Shown here one piece after another: positions 16,361 through 25,676 of a stretch of DNA of 59,907 nt (within the stretch, counting starts at the first letter, position 1; every line of letters begins with the position of its first letter). The stretch comes from Bacteroidaceae bacterium. GTDB lineage: Bacteria > Bacteroidota > Bacteroidia > Bacteroidales > Bacteroidaceae. The stretch is taken from NCBI GenBank assembly GCA_017557005.1, contig JAFZFZ010000066.1, forward strand, positions 1-59,907. Direction: 5' to 3'. Under the pieces are notes generated by a model that was given only the letters and a program-made list of their open reading frames with translations, had not been told where the DNA came from and did no database searches. The translations under genes were made by a program, and so were the position numbers.

Positions 16361-16384
16361 ACCCAAACTAATAAATGTTCTTTT

Positions 16385-16675
16385 TTACTCTGCAGCAGCT
16401 TCTTCTTCAGCGGGAGCTTCAGCAGCCTTTACCTCTTCGAGGATTGCGAGTGCCTTGTCAAGAACAGTAGTATCGTCGATACGTACGAGACCACCGTCAG
16501 GACCGGGCTCGAGGTGAATACCTACACTCTGACCAGCCTGGAAGTTCTGGCCACCAAAGAAGTTACGTACGGTCTCAACGCTAACGCCGAGTTCGTCAGC
16601 AATACGGTGCATGCTACCATCGGGCAATGAATCCTTCAAACTGCGCAATTCATTGAATGTCATTAACTTGCTCAT
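16385..16675 (-). CDS. Small Bacteroidota DNA-binding protein
   Basis: A 96-residue protein. Residues 1-45 (LMTFNELRSLKDSL, then IADELGVSVETVRNFFGG) contain a helix-turn-helix: GVSVETVRNFF is the recognition part. A loop GGLVRIDDTTVLDKALAIL follows and the end is Ala/Glu-rich (APAEEEAAAE), a low-complexity acidic tail. I recall such short abundant proteins in Bacteroidales being labelled only as DNA-binding. It is monocistronic with its own terminator. The role is unknown; an acidic tail could contact other proteins. Confidence 0.7.
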   Translation of the reverse strand: MSKLMTFNELRSLKDSLPDGSMHRIADELGVSVETVRNFFGGQNFQAGQSVGIHLEPGPDGGLVRIDDTTVLDKALAILEEVKAAEAPAEEEAAAE

Positions 16676-16756
16676 AGTCGTAAATTTTTTATTATTACTA
16701 ATAATGTTAATTGTTAATATTGATATATATTTCTTGTTCTCTTTATTCTAATTTAA

Positions 16757-17464
16757 TTACAATACGTTGCATTTGATGTATATAAGGGCATAGATAGCGA
16801 TAAATACAAATGTAGCATAAATAGAGGCTACCATAAGATGAGCATCATCTACCAGATACCCTGTTTTCGTATAATTGGCAGTAATACGAACCGACGTACG
16901 CTCTATCTTGCGATGCATGAATTGATACAACAGGTATGTGAGGCAGCCAATGATTGTACCCAAAAGAGCGCCACAAAGAATATCGCCCGGGAAATGCACG
17001 CCTAGATAGATGCGCGAATAGCTATTGATGCATGCCCATGCAAGCATTGAGAGGCTTACCACCTTGTTGCGAATGAGCAACGATACAAACATAAAGATGG
17101 CAAATGAATTGCATGCATGACTTGACGTAAAACTAAAGCCACTACTGCGATAACTATTAAACGTATCAATAAGGTGCATGAATTCAGGATCATGACTAGG
17201 ACGCAAACGACCTACAAGAGGCTTGATGAGTACCGACGACACTTGATCGCTGGCCAAAATAGTAAGCGCCACACCAAGCACGACGAGCAGACTGATACGT
17301 GGAGTATTATTCTTAAGTACAATGAAGAGAAGCACGAGAGCAACGGGTATCCACACTACGGTGGAGGTATATATCTTCATCACACCATCCATATACAGCG
17401 AGTCGCTCCCATTGAGGGCGAGCATCACCTGCTTGTCTATGTCGATCAACCGCTGTATATCCAT
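16757..17464 (-). CDS. PAP2-family membrane phosphatase
   Basis: A 235-residue polytopic membrane protein with the three PAP2 motifs: K81-x4-R86-L-R88-P89, S114-S115-H116 in place of PSGH, and S150-R151...H157-x3-D161 (SRIYLGVHFPGD). Such enzymes dephosphorylate lipid pyrophosphates such as undecaprenyl-PP or PGP at the outer membrane leaflet. Its start is 26 bp after batE, so it appears to ride on the bat operon. The substrate cannot be inferred. The C-terminal 60 residues add two more helices. Confidence 0.85.
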   Translation of the reverse strand: MDIQRLIDIDKQVMLALNGSDSLYMDGVMKIYTSTVVWIPVALVLLFIVLKNNTPRISLLVVLGVALTILASDQVSSVLIKPLVGRLRPSHDPEFMHLIDTFNSYRSSGFSFTSSHACNSFAIFMFVSLLIRNKVVSLSMLAWACINSYSRIYLGVHFPGDILCGALLGTIIGCLTYLLYQFMHRKIERTSVRITANYTKTGYLVDDAHLMVASIYATFVFIAIYALIYIKCNVL

Positions 17465-17490
17465 CGCTTCAGTCTATCCTAATAATCTTG

Positions 17491-18267
17491 TTATATTCGT
17501 TCGATAGCTGAAGCCGGAAGCCAGCCGATGTTTCCATCTTCGATTTCAATCTCCTTCCAGTCTTTCATACTATCATCTTTTATTTTCACTTTCTTACCTT
17601 CGTGCAGGATGAAGAGTTCCGTACCATTTACACTGGGTGTGCTGCGTATGGTAACACTTGGCTCCATCACGATGGCACTCTCACGGAGCATCATTTTTTC
17701 CTTTCGGTCAGCAGCGATAAAGTTCGCTATGATGGTGCTTACTACAGAGAGTAATGCAAATATAAAGATAATTTTTTTAGTTTTCTTATTTTTTGCAAAA
17801 ATAAATATCGTCAAACAGAGAATTAATATTATAAAACATAAAATAGAGGCTTTTGCCCAGCCGTCAGCCGATAAAATCGCTGTAAAACTACGTATCCAGC
17901 GCACAAAGAACAGCTCCGTAACAATGGCATTTTTGTCTACCGCCTTGCTACGCGCCAGTTCAAGATTAAACTGAATATCCTCATTAGAGGGGTCCAGCAG
18001 CAATGCACGTTCATAGTTTAGGATTGCGCGAGCAATCTCCCCCTGCTTGTAATATCCGTTGGCAAGATTATAGTATACCGATGCTGCTTCCCCTTCGTTT
18101 TCCAAGAGTTGTTCATAGACGTATATGGCTGTGGCATAATCGGCCGCAGCATAAGCGCTATCGCCCATTACTTTGGTATACACTACCGTGCTGTCAGCAA
18201 AGGCTTGTGCACGCAGGCCTGTGATGCTACACAGGGCTACATATATATATATAAGGTAACGTTTCAT
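17491..18267 (-). CDS. batE: Aerotolerance protein BatE (TPR-SH3)
   Basis: A 258-residue protein: signal peptide (residues 1-22), TPR repeats (ATAIYVYEQLLENEGEAASV, YNLANGYYKQGEIARAIL, about 40-110), two transmembrane helices (about 130-150 and 160-185), and a C-terminal SH3-like domain (about 198-256, SVTIRSTPSVNGTELFIL). This matches BatE of Bacteroides, part of a periplasmic complex linked to oxygen tolerance. The gene lies 23 bp after batD and 26 bp before the PAP2 gene. Confidence 0.85.
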   Translation of the reverse strand: MKRYLIYIYVALCSITGLRAQAFADSTVVYTKVMGDSAYAAADYATAIYVYEQLLENEGEAASVYYNLANGYYKQGEIARAILNYERALLLDPSNEDIQFNLELARSKAVDKNAIVTELFFVRWIRSFTAILSADGWAKASILCFIILILCLTIFIFAKNKKTKKIIFIFALLSVVSTIIANFIAADRKEKMMLRESAIVMEPSVTIRSTPSVNGTELFILHEGKKVKIKDDSMKDWKEIEIEDGNIGWLPASAIERI

Positions 18268-18290
18268 TTATTTACAGATTATAATCGGAC

Positions 18291-20138
18291 TTATTTAGCT
18301 ATTTTGCTATTCTTAATCTCATTCTCAAGTTTGTTCATCAGTTCGGCCGTACGATCATAGATTTTCTCTACAGATATGCCCGAAAGTGTTGGGGCGTAGC
18401 GAGCAAATTCACAATCACCGAGCAGAGCCGTACACTCCTTTATTGAAGCTTCAGACACTTGACGGGCGGCCAACTCTGCAGCAATATTCTCTTTCGAGAG
18501 TTCTGACACTGGCATAATGAGTTTATCACTCAAGTATCCCCATACTGCTTTGAGCACCTCGTCATAGAATCCGGCCTTATCCTTAGCAGCCATCTTCTGC
18601 TTAGCCACTTTAAGTCGGCGTGTAGCCACTTTGCCAGCCTTCTTATTCTTCGTCTTGGCAATATTGGCATTCTCGGCAGCCTGCTTACGATATACGATAA
18701 GTATCACTACGAACCCTACCAGCGGCACGATGTACCACAGCCAGTAACCCATTGTACCATAGAGATATACTCCCTTCGGAGAGAGTTTAGCATCCTTGAG
18801 ATCAATGTATCTGATGTCCTGTCCCAAAAGTCGCAATTCCTCCTTGCTTACATATCCAGTGTTCACAGCAGCACCACTACCCTCGCCTTTCGCCACGTTG
18901 AGCGCATATTCGGGAGTTTTCAGTGTCTTATAGGCACCGCTTTTAATATCAAAATAGGTAAACTCCACACCTGGAATCGTATAATTTCCATTATGACGTG
19001 GGATGGCCAAATACTCTATCACCTTGTTACCTGAGAGACCACCAGCCTTGAGCGTAAATTTATTGTCTACCTTCGGGTCGTACACCTCGAAGTCAGCAGG
19101 GAAACTCACCTCAGGAGTCTTAATCAACTTCATGTTTCCTGTTCCCGAGATGATCACTTTGAGTGTAACCGCCTCATTCTCCTTCAGTTCAGTAGTGCTG
19201 ATTGATGACGATATACTAAAGTCGCCCACCGCACCGCCAAATGATGCTGGCTTACCCGATGGGAGCGGACTCACGTCAATGGTGAGTTTGGGTGTCTGAA
19301 TCGGCTTTTGTACATTGACATAGCTACTTCCACCATTGAAGAAGGCTTCAAACGGATCATAGTTACGCACCTGCTGTGCTACAGTACCCTCAAAGGTAAT
19401 GGAGGGTATCTCCAACTGTCCGCTCTGCTGGGGAAACAATACATACTGGCTATACACCATGGTGCGATAGTTGCGACCTTTATAATGTTCGAGTTCAAAC
19501 TCACGTCCCCCCTTCGGCATCTCTACCTCTTGAGTGTGGAATCCCTTGAGGTCAGGCATCTTACCGGTCATATTGGTAAGATTCACCGTCGTATATATCT
19601 TGTATGTGAGCAAGATAGCCTCCTGTTCATACACCTTTTTCTTGTTTACAGTAGCCACGATGAAAAGATCATCATTGCTTATTTGTCCAGATGTCTGCGA
19701 TGATGTAGTAGTCCTACCTTGCGAACCCGACTGCTGCGCTTGTGCTTTCTGATCGGGTGGTAACACCTTCACTGTGAGTTCCTTTGACGACATCTGCTTA
19801 CCCCCAGCCACAATCGTAGCAGCAGGAATTGTATATGTACCCTCCTTCTTGGGACGCAAGATACAAGTAAAGGTCAGCGATTTTGACGATGTGCGTTGCC
19901 CATTGATAATGGATGTACTTAATGAACTCGATTGATTGGGGCCAGACAGGATATCAAAGTCTGTAATGTTTCCCACACGAAAACCCTTGGCATCATGCGT
20001 GTTCACTGTATATGCCAAGCGAAATGTCTGCCCCATCACTACCGCGCTGGGTGCATCGGCCGTAAATGTCACCTCATCGGCCTTCGCATAAGCAAAAGCA
20101 ACCGCGAGGAGTGTGAATGTTAAAAGTAACTTTCTCAT
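18291..20138 (-). CDS. batD: Oxygen-tolerance protein BatD
   Basis: A 615-residue protein: signal peptide MRKLLLTFTLLAVAFAYAKA, a periplasmic region of repeated beta-sandwich domains (FTADAPSAVVMGQTFRLAY opening, VTFEGTVAQQV further on), then one transmembrane helix (about residues 470-490, GYWLWYIVPLVGFVVILIV) and a cytoplasmic tail rich in Lys and Ala. This is the BatD layout. I chose ATG 20138, in front of the signal peptide, over a longer upstream start. It sits between batC (48 bp) and batE (23 bp). Confidence 0.9.
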   Translation of the reverse strand: MRKLLLTFTLLAVAFAYAKADEVTFTADAPSAVVMGQTFRLAYTVNTHDAKGFRVGNITDFDILSGPNQSSSLSTSIINGQRTSSKSLTFTCILRPKKEGTYTIPAATIVAGGKQMSSKELTVKVLPPDQKAQAQQSGSQGRTTTSSQTSGQISNDDLFIVATVNKKKVYEQEAILLTYKIYTTVNLTNMTGKMPDLKGFHTQEVEMPKGGREFELEHYKGRNYRTMVYSQYVLFPQQSGQLEIPSITFEGTVAQQVRNYDPFEAFFNGGSSYVNVQKPIQTPKLTIDVSPLPSGKPASFGGAVGDFSISSSISTTELKENEAVTLKVIISGTGNMKLIKTPEVSFPADFEVYDPKVDNKFTLKAGGLSGNKVIEYLAIPRHNGNYTIPGVEFTYFDIKSGAYKTLKTPEYALNVAKGEGSGAAVNTGYVSKEELRLLGQDIRYIDLKDAKLSPKGVYLYGTMGYWLWYIVPLVGFVVILIVYRKQAAENANIAKTKNKKAGKVATRRLKVAKQKMAAKDKAGFYDEVLKAVWGYLSDKLIMPVSELSKENIAAELAARQVSEASIKECTALLGDCEFARYAPTLSGISVEKIYDRTAELMNKLENEIKNSKIAK

Positions 20139-20186
20139 TATATCTTCAGTCTTATCAACTTTCAATTCTTATCTTCAACTTACAGA

Positions 20187-20957
20187 TTACCAATCCTTTT
20201 CCAAGGTCTTTCCTTGTTGCTGCTGCATCATCTTCTGTTGCTTCTCTTGCAATTCTTTCTCATCCTGCATCAGCGCATTGAGTATCTGTTCGGCATTCTC
20301 TTTAGATATTTGCTCTTCGCTCTGTTGAGCCTGTTGTTGCTGTTGTTCTTGATTTTGCTGTTGTTGTTCCTGGTTCTGCTGCTCTTGGTTTTGTTGGTCC
20401 TGTTGCTGCTGTTCCTGGTTTTGTTGCTGTTGTTCTTGTTGTTGCTCCTGCTGCTGATTCTGTTGCTGCTGCTGATCCTGTTGCTGGTCTTGCTGCTGAT
20501 CTTGCTGTTGTTGCTTGTTCATATGCATAGCCTTGGCCAGATTATAGCGAGTTTCATGATCAGTCGGATTATTACGCAACGACTCCTTATAGGCAGCTAC
20601 ACTCTCTCCGTATTTCTGTGCTGCATACATGAGCACACCTATGTTATGATATATCTGCGCCAATCTCGTCTTATCAGTCTCCAACTTGGCAGCCGTAGTA
20701 TATTGCGACAATGCCTCCCCACCCTTAGCAGGATTTTGTGAGATCTGACCCAAGAGCGCATTACCCAAGTTATAGAGCGCAATGGTCGACGAAGGATTCA
20801 GTTCGAGCGCCTTTCGGTAATCCACCTCAGCCTTTTCAAAAAGACTATCGGCATAGTGTCTGTTGCCACTGCGTATATAGTCCGTCTCTGTCATAGTCTG
20901 TGCAGTGGTCGCCAATCCGACACACAAGAATATAGGTAAAAGTATATTTCTGAGCAT
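20187..20957 (-). CDS. batC: TPR protein BatC with glutamine-rich tail
   Basis: A 256-residue protein with a signal peptide (1-20), three TPR repeats at about 27-145 (YRKALELNPSSTIALYNLGN; IYHNIGVLMYAAQKYGESV), and a Gln-rich tract from about 149 to 213 built from QQQ/QD/QE blocks. BatC with its TPRs is thought to scaffold the Bat complex; the Gln tract seems an exaggerated form of the family's linker. Encoded by CAG/CAA repeats, the tract may vary in length by slippage. TACCTTTG lies directly upstream, so batC is first in the transcript; batA and batB are not in the window. Confidence 0.85.
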   Translation of the reverse strand: MLRNILLPIFLCVGLATTAQTMTETDYIRSGNRHYADSLFEKAEVDYRKALELNPSSTIALYNLGNALLGQISQNPAKGGEALSQYTTAAKLETDKTRLAQIYHNIGVLMYAAQKYGESVAAYKESLRNNPTDHETRYNLAKAMHMNKQQQQDQQQDQQQDQQQQQNQQQEQQQEQQQQNQEQQQQDQQNQEQQNQEQQQQNQEQQQQQAQQSEEQISKENAEQILNALMQDEKELQEKQQKMMQQQQGKTLEKDW

Positions 20958-20976
20958 ACAAATTCTTAGTTTGGTA

Positions 20977-20984
20977 CAAAGGTA
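20977..20984 (-). promoter_or_regulatory. Likely -7 box of the batCDE operon
   Basis: TACCTTTG on the minus strand, 20 bp before ATG 20957. A -33 element is only partly recognisable (TTTC at 19 bp). The rest of the 20958-21320 gap shows an imperfect TTTCATC/GATGAAA hairpin near 21269-21290 downstream of the GNAT gene, and nothing else. Confidence 0.5.
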
Positions 20985-21320
20985 ATGATAATTCGCCGAA
21001 TTTAGAAATTTGGAGGAAAATTAGCGTCTGTTTAAGATTTATTAAACAATGACTATCCGCCTCTATTTTTAGCACCACGCTAATGCTTCATCCGTGCAAT
21101 ATTTGCGGGCAAATACCCAGGCGAATAAAAAGAAGCGATTCTCAGAGGCCATTTTTCAATATAACACCCATGTTCACACTGAGTTAACCCCAATTTTCTT
21201 TGTCAAGATTTTTCTCCGTCTCGTAAAAAGGCCGTCCTTATAGACCCAAAACGAGTAAAAATCGCTCTTTTCATCAAGTAAAAGATGAAAACCAAGGCAA
21301 CAACACGTATTACATCCTAT

Positions 21321-21818
21321 TTATATATCCAACCCCATGATATAGTCATTCATGTAATATCCATTACCTATTGGGAAGTCACCTTCATCTATTTTCGTCA
21401 TACCCATCTTCTCATAAAAGGTCAACGCCTTATTTGCACGATTTACGTTCAAGCGCATTTGACAAGGACCCGGATGCAGTTTCTTGATAGCTTTGATAGC
21501 ATATTCAAATAATCGCCTACCCAGATGCAAGCCTTGATGCGAAGCTAAAACATAGAGCTTCTGCAAATGAAACACCCCTTCTCCTTCTGGCTGAATAGAT
21601 AGGTATCCCACTGCATCTCCCTCATAAGATGCCAAGTAATAGATGTGCCCCTCTTTAGTCATCTGCGTATGCAGACTCTCTGCAGAATACATCCACTGCA
21701 TCATATAGTCCACCTGTTCGGGTGATAGTATATCCTTATATGTATCGGGAAATACCACTCCCGCCAGTTCTCTTATCAAAGGAATATCTGCTTCCGTAGC
21801 TTTTCTTATTTCAATCAT
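21321..21818 (-). CDS. GNAT-family N-acetyltransferase
   Basis: A 165-residue acetyltransferase. The start MIEIRKATEADIPLIREL is typical for the family. The strand GDAVGYLSIQPEG and the acetyl-CoA loop Q-x2-G-x-[GL]-x-L (SHQGLHLGRRLFEYA) occur at about 105-118, with a later NKALTFYEKMGM motif. The acceptor (protein N-terminus, amine or small molecule) is unknown. ATG 21818 is favoured over a TTG three codons upstream. It is isolated from its neighbours. Confidence 0.85.
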   Translation of the reverse strand: MIEIRKATEADIPLIRELAGVVFPDTYKDILSPEQVDYMMQWMYSAESLHTQMTKEGHIYYLASYEGDAVGYLSIQPEGEGVFHLQKLYVLASHQGLHLGRRLFEYAIKAIKKLHPGPCQMRLNVNRANKALTFYEKMGMTKIDEGDFPIGNGYYMNDYIMGLDI

Positions 21819-22135
21819 ATCACACAAATCTATTCATACTGCAATGAAACATCCAATCAACTAATCAATCAAATTTGTAATACTAAACCATCCATCTATA
21901 ACAACCTTTAAGCGTGTGATTTTGTACAATATTTATTAAATTCTTAAGCCTGAAATACGAATTTTCAAGCCTTAGAAAACATATAATTCTCTGTACAAAT
22001 TTACCACCTTTAAGGCTTTCGAATAACCAATGCTTATTTGGATATTTGTACATTTATCCACAACCCGTCAACCTCAAAAGAGTACATCAAAACCCTAATA
22101 AACCATTGATTACAAGGACTAAAAAGCAAGCAAAA
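21819..22135. other. AT-rich gap with a DnaA-box-like 9-mer
   Basis: No gene is seen. The only notable sequence is a perfect TTATCCACA at 22054-22062; no further copies lie near it, so it does not look like an origin. Confidence 0.3.
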
Positions 22136-24577
22136 CTATCGTAACACTCTAAATCGAGCAAATTTAAGAAGCAATTGCTTCTCGCCTGCATTCTTAAACT
22201 TGATGAGTGCTTTGGTATTTTCACCCGTACCTTCGACACGTAACACTTCACCCACGCCAAAGCGTTCATGCTCAATAAACTGCCCGGGAGTGAGTTGAGC
22301 CACATGGGTAGCGCCTTGAACCGCATTGGGCGACACGAGACGACGCTGGGTAGATGTCGGTGACTGAACCGATGATTCTGTACGCGTTGAAATAACAGTG
22401 CGCTTAGGAGCACTTGAGACATTGACACTGGGCGTGCTCGTAGGACGCGGGCTACTCTGCCTGCTCTGAGAGTCTTGGGTACGACTACCCCATGAGTTGG
22501 CGCTCTGAGAAGTACGATTGTTCCAAGGGGTCTGAGAAGGTTGTATACTACGAGTGGATTGACCTTGACTTCCCCACAAACTCTGACTACCCCAAGCAGG
22601 AGTATTGCTTACAGGAGTTTCTATGTATCCACGATCAATATCCTTGAGGAAGCGACTGGGCATGCCATACTCTACCTTTCCGTAACGGAAACGACTCTTG
22701 GCATAAGAGAGCAAGCAGCGCTTCTCAGCACGTGTGATGGCAACATAGAGCAGGCGACGCTCCTCCTCCATCTGACGAGTGCTATCGTAGGCCATCAGAG
22801 AGGGAAAGAGTTGCTCTTCCATTCCCACAACAAACACTGTATCAAACTCTAAGCCCTTAGCAGCATGCACGGTCATGAGCGTCACCTTGGGGGTTCCATC
22901 ATCTTCTTCGTTATCCTGATCAGTAAGCAAGGCTACATCACTGAGGAAGTCGGGCAACCCGATCGACTCTTCGCCCTCCTCTTGGCGTGAACGAACAAAA
23001 TCGTGCATACCATCCATCAGTTCCTGCACGTTCTCCTGACGGCTTATACCCTCTACCGTGCGATCTTGCATGAGATCAGCCATAATGCCACTCTCCTGCA
23101 CCACCATACGGCCCAGTTCGTAAGCATCAACTTTAGGCACCTGCTCAATAAAGCGGCTCACAAGATTGTAGAAGCCTGTAAGCTTAGTGAGAGTGCCCTT
23201 ATTTACCGCCAGATTATAGGCTACAGGGGCACTGATAACACTCCATAGACTCACGCCATGATCAGTGGCGGCGGCCAGCACCTTACCCACGGTGGTGTCG
23301 CCAATACCGCGAGCAGGATAATTGATAACACGCTTAAATGCCTCCTCATCGTGAGGGTTGACAGCAAGACGGAAGTAAGAAATGACATCCTTTACCTCCT
23401 TGCGCTGATAGAACGAAAGTCCACCATAGATACGGTAAGGTATGTTGTTCTTGCGCAAGGCTTCCTCGAAGATACGCGACTGAGCGTTAGTGCGATAGAG
23501 AATAGCAAAATTATCGTACCCAATACCCTCCTGGCGTCCTATAGCAGCGATGCGACGTGCCACGATATCACCCTCCTCAACATCTGAGTAGGCCTCGATG
23601 AGTTGTAGAGGTGCTCCGGTCTCCTGACGTGAGTATACCTCCTTGCGTATCTGCTCACGGTTCTTCTCAATAAGACTATTGGCAGCTCCCACTATCATCT
23701 GTGTAGAGCGGTAGTTTTCCTCCAACTTGAATATGCGTGCTCCGGTATACTGACGAGTGAATCCGAGGATATTGTCGATATTAGCTCCACGAAACGAGTA
23801 GATGCTTTGCGCGTCATCACCCACTACACATACGCGCTGCGTTTCCTTCGTTAGCTGCCACACAATGCTATGCTGGGCATAGTTAGTATCCTGATACTCA
23901 TCAACAAGGACGTATGCAAACTGCGAAGCATAGCGCTGACGTACCTCGGGATGATTCTCGAAGAGCAGGTATGTATAGAGAAGGATGTCGTCAAAATCCA
24001 TAGCACCAGCCTGACGGCAACGATCTTGATAGCGCAAGTATATCTCACGCGTCTGAGGAACTTTTGCCGAGCGGTCATCTGCTACAGCGATAGCATCAGA
24101 AGCATACATCTGCGCCGTCATCAAGCGGTTCTTAGCATTCGAGATACGACATTGTATCACATTGGGTTTGTAGACCTTATCGTCAAGCTGAAGTTCTTTG
24201 ACGATGGTCTTTATAAGACTGCGCGAGTCGCTTTGGTCATATATGGTAAAGTTGGGCGGGAAACCGATGAGTTCGGCCTCGCTCCTAAGAATGCGAAGAA
24301 ACATACTATGAAAGGTACCCATCCACAGATAACGAGCGCGGTTCTCCCCCACTCGTTTTCCGATACGTTCGCGCATTTCACGCGCCGCCTTGTTTGTAAA
24401 GGTGAGCGCCAATATACGCCACGGCTCCAAGCCCAAATCCATTAAGTGAGCAATCTTATAGGTAAGTACGCGTGTCTTACCCGAGCCAGCACCGGCAATC
24501 ACTAAGGACGGGCCGTCATTATAGAGTACGGCAGCCAACTGGCTTTCATTAAGTTCGTTGCTTATATCTGTTTGCAT
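22136..24577 (-). CDS. pcrA: UvrD/PcrA-type ATP-dependent DNA helicase
   Basis: An 813-residue superfamily 1A 3'-5' helicase used in repair and replication-fork clearance. Seen: Q motif ESQLAAV, Walker A AGAGSGKT at 28-35, motif Ia FTNKAAREMRERI, motif II DEYQDTN, motif III GDDAQSIYSFRGA, motif IV ENYRSTQ, motif V TVHAAKGLEF, motif VI VAITRAEKR. A Ser/Gln-rich linker (about 660-745) leads to a C-terminal beta domain (FGVGEVLRVEGTGENTKAL), the RNA-polymerase-contacting module of PcrA/UvrD. It is monocistronic. UvrD and PcrA cannot be separated by sequence here. Confidence 0.93.
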   Translation of the reverse strand: MQTDISNELNESQLAAVLYNDGPSLVIAGAGSGKTRVLTYKIAHLMDLGLEPWRILALTFTNKAAREMRERIGKRVGENRARYLWMGTFHSMFLRILRSEAELIGFPPNFTIYDQSDSRSLIKTIVKELQLDDKVYKPNVIQCRISNAKNRLMTAQMYASDAIAVADDRSAKVPQTREIYLRYQDRCRQAGAMDFDDILLYTYLLFENHPEVRQRYASQFAYVLVDEYQDTNYAQHSIVWQLTKETQRVCVVGDDAQSIYSFRGANIDNILGFTRQYTGARIFKLEENYRSTQMIVGAANSLIEKNREQIRKEVYSRQETGAPLQLIEAYSDVEEGDIVARRIAAIGRQEGIGYDNFAILYRTNAQSRIFEEALRKNNIPYRIYGGLSFYQRKEVKDVISYFRLAVNPHDEEAFKRVINYPARGIGDTTVGKVLAAATDHGVSLWSVISAPVAYNLAVNKGTLTKLTGFYNLVSRFIEQVPKVDAYELGRMVVQESGIMADLMQDRTVEGISRQENVQELMDGMHDFVRSRQEEGEESIGLPDFLSDVALLTDQDNEEDDGTPKVTLMTVHAAKGLEFDTVFVVGMEEQLFPSLMAYDSTRQMEEERRLLYVAITRAEKRCLLSYAKSRFRYGKVEYGMPSRFLKDIDRGYIETPVSNTPAWGSQSLWGSQGQSTRSIQPSQTPWNNRTSQSANSWGSRTQDSQSRQSSPRPTSTPSVNVSSAPKRTVISTRTESSVQSPTSTQRRLVSPNAVQGATHVAQLTPGQFIEHERFGVGEVLRVEGTGENTKALIKFKNAGEKQLLLKFARFRVLR

Positions 24578-24629
24578 CGTTTTATTCTCATTTAGGCATC
24601 CACCACTAGCGAAATACCGTTTAATGTGT

Positions 24630-24661
24630 AAAGGTACACACTTTGTGCGACGTGCACAAAT
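24630..24661 (-). promoter_or_regulatory. Promoter of the pcrA/uvrD gene
   Basis: On the minus strand TTTG (24658-24661), a 20-bp spacer, then TACCTTTA (24630-24637). The box lies about 53 bp before the start codon. Confidence 0.55.
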
Positions 24662-24698
24662 ATCTTAAGTATCATTTCACAAAAAACGATGTACCACA

Positions 24699-25676
24699 CT
24701 ACCAAGAAAACAACAAGTCGAAGCACACAGGAAGATGATCGCTGGTACCACCCATATAGCGCATACCATTGTATGTACGGAAAGGTCGACGTCCCCCATA
24801 AAGAGGTTCGGGTTCAGTGAGAAAATCATCATTGAACACCCATGCACCACGAGGAGCAAGATGAAGCCGATGGGTATCATCTAACAACATGGGCGACAAG
24901 TATACGTGATCAATCTGTTCCCATTTCCCCTTGTAACGATAACTACCGCCCAACTGCTCCGTGATGCACTTCATACGATTGTTGTCTGATAAAGAGCGAA
25001 GGGCCGGCTTAGAAGGAATATCATTAAAGTCGCCCATGACAACAATATGCGGCATTGTTCTCAAAGAAGAAAGGGAGTCAATGGCATCACACATAAGCGA
25101 CACCACACGTTGACGCAAACGAGTAGACTTACGTCCATTGAGTCTACTAGGAAGGTGACACACAAGTACATCAAGCGTATCGCCAGTAACCAATTCGCCA
25201 CTCACACACAACACATCACGTACATGAGTTCCCTCGTGAATCTGATCAGAGGGGAGTCGCAACACCTTGTGAGCAAAGGGGCGATATGTAGTAGGCTTAT
25301 AGAGCAAGGCCACATCTATACCGCGAGGATCCGTTGATGAAGTCACCAAGTAATCATAACGAATGGTGCGCAGCGATGAACGGCGTGTAAGATCGTAGAG
25401 CACACTATCATTCTCCACCTCACACAAAGCTACAAGTTCAGGAGCACGGTCACCACCAATAGCAGTCAAGGCACGGCTTATGGCATGTAATTTATTCCAA
25501 TAACGATATTCGGTCCAATGGCGCAGTGAGGTAGGAAGAAATGTTTCATCATTGGTAAGAGAATCGTCCTTGCAGTCGAAGAGGTTCTCCACATTGAATG
25601 TAACAAGGCGGATATGCTCTTGAGACACAACAGGAAATGCCAAGAGCCAAAGCAGCACTAACGATATCGTTCTCAT
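24699..25676 (-). CDS. Secreted endonuclease/exonuclease/phosphatase-family protein
   Basis: A 325-residue protein with a signal peptide (MRTISLVLLWLLAFPVVSQ) and an EEP fold. Catalytic signs: TFNVENLFD (Asn), CEVEN (Glu, metal), DPRGIDVALLYK, VCHLPSRLNG (His), VMGDFNDIPS (Asp/Asn pair) and GTSDHLPV (Asp-His). Members cut nucleic acids or phosphodiesters; being exported it may scavenge extracellular DNA/RNA or phosphate. Its ATG overlaps the upstream lipoprotein's TAA by one base (25676), so the two are translationally coupled. Confidence 0.85.
   Translation of the reverse strand: MRTISLVLLWLLAFPVVSQEHIRLVTFNVENLFDCKDDSLTNDETFLPTSLRHWTEYRYWNKLHAISRALTAIGGDRAPELVALCEVENDSVLYDLTRRSSLRTIRYDYLVTSSTDPRGIDVALLYKPTTYRPFAHKVLRLPSDQIHEGTHVRDVLCVSGELVTGDTLDVLVCHLPSRLNGRKSTRLRQRVVSLMCDAIDSLSSLRTMPHIVVMGDFNDIPSKPALRSLSDNNRMKCITEQLGGSYRYKGKWEQIDHVYLSPMLLDDTHRLHLAPRGAWVFNDDFLTEPEPLYGGRRPFRTYNGMRYMGGTSDHLPVCFDLLFSW

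Noticed and set aside
20214..20741. Leucine-rich reading frame on the plus strand
   Set aside because: It is the complement of the CAG/CAA repeats in batC; composition is an artefact.
22054..22062. Perfect DnaA box TTATCCACA in an AT-rich gap
   Set aside because: Only one copy; an origin needs a cluster, and no dnaA or oriC-type neighbour is present.
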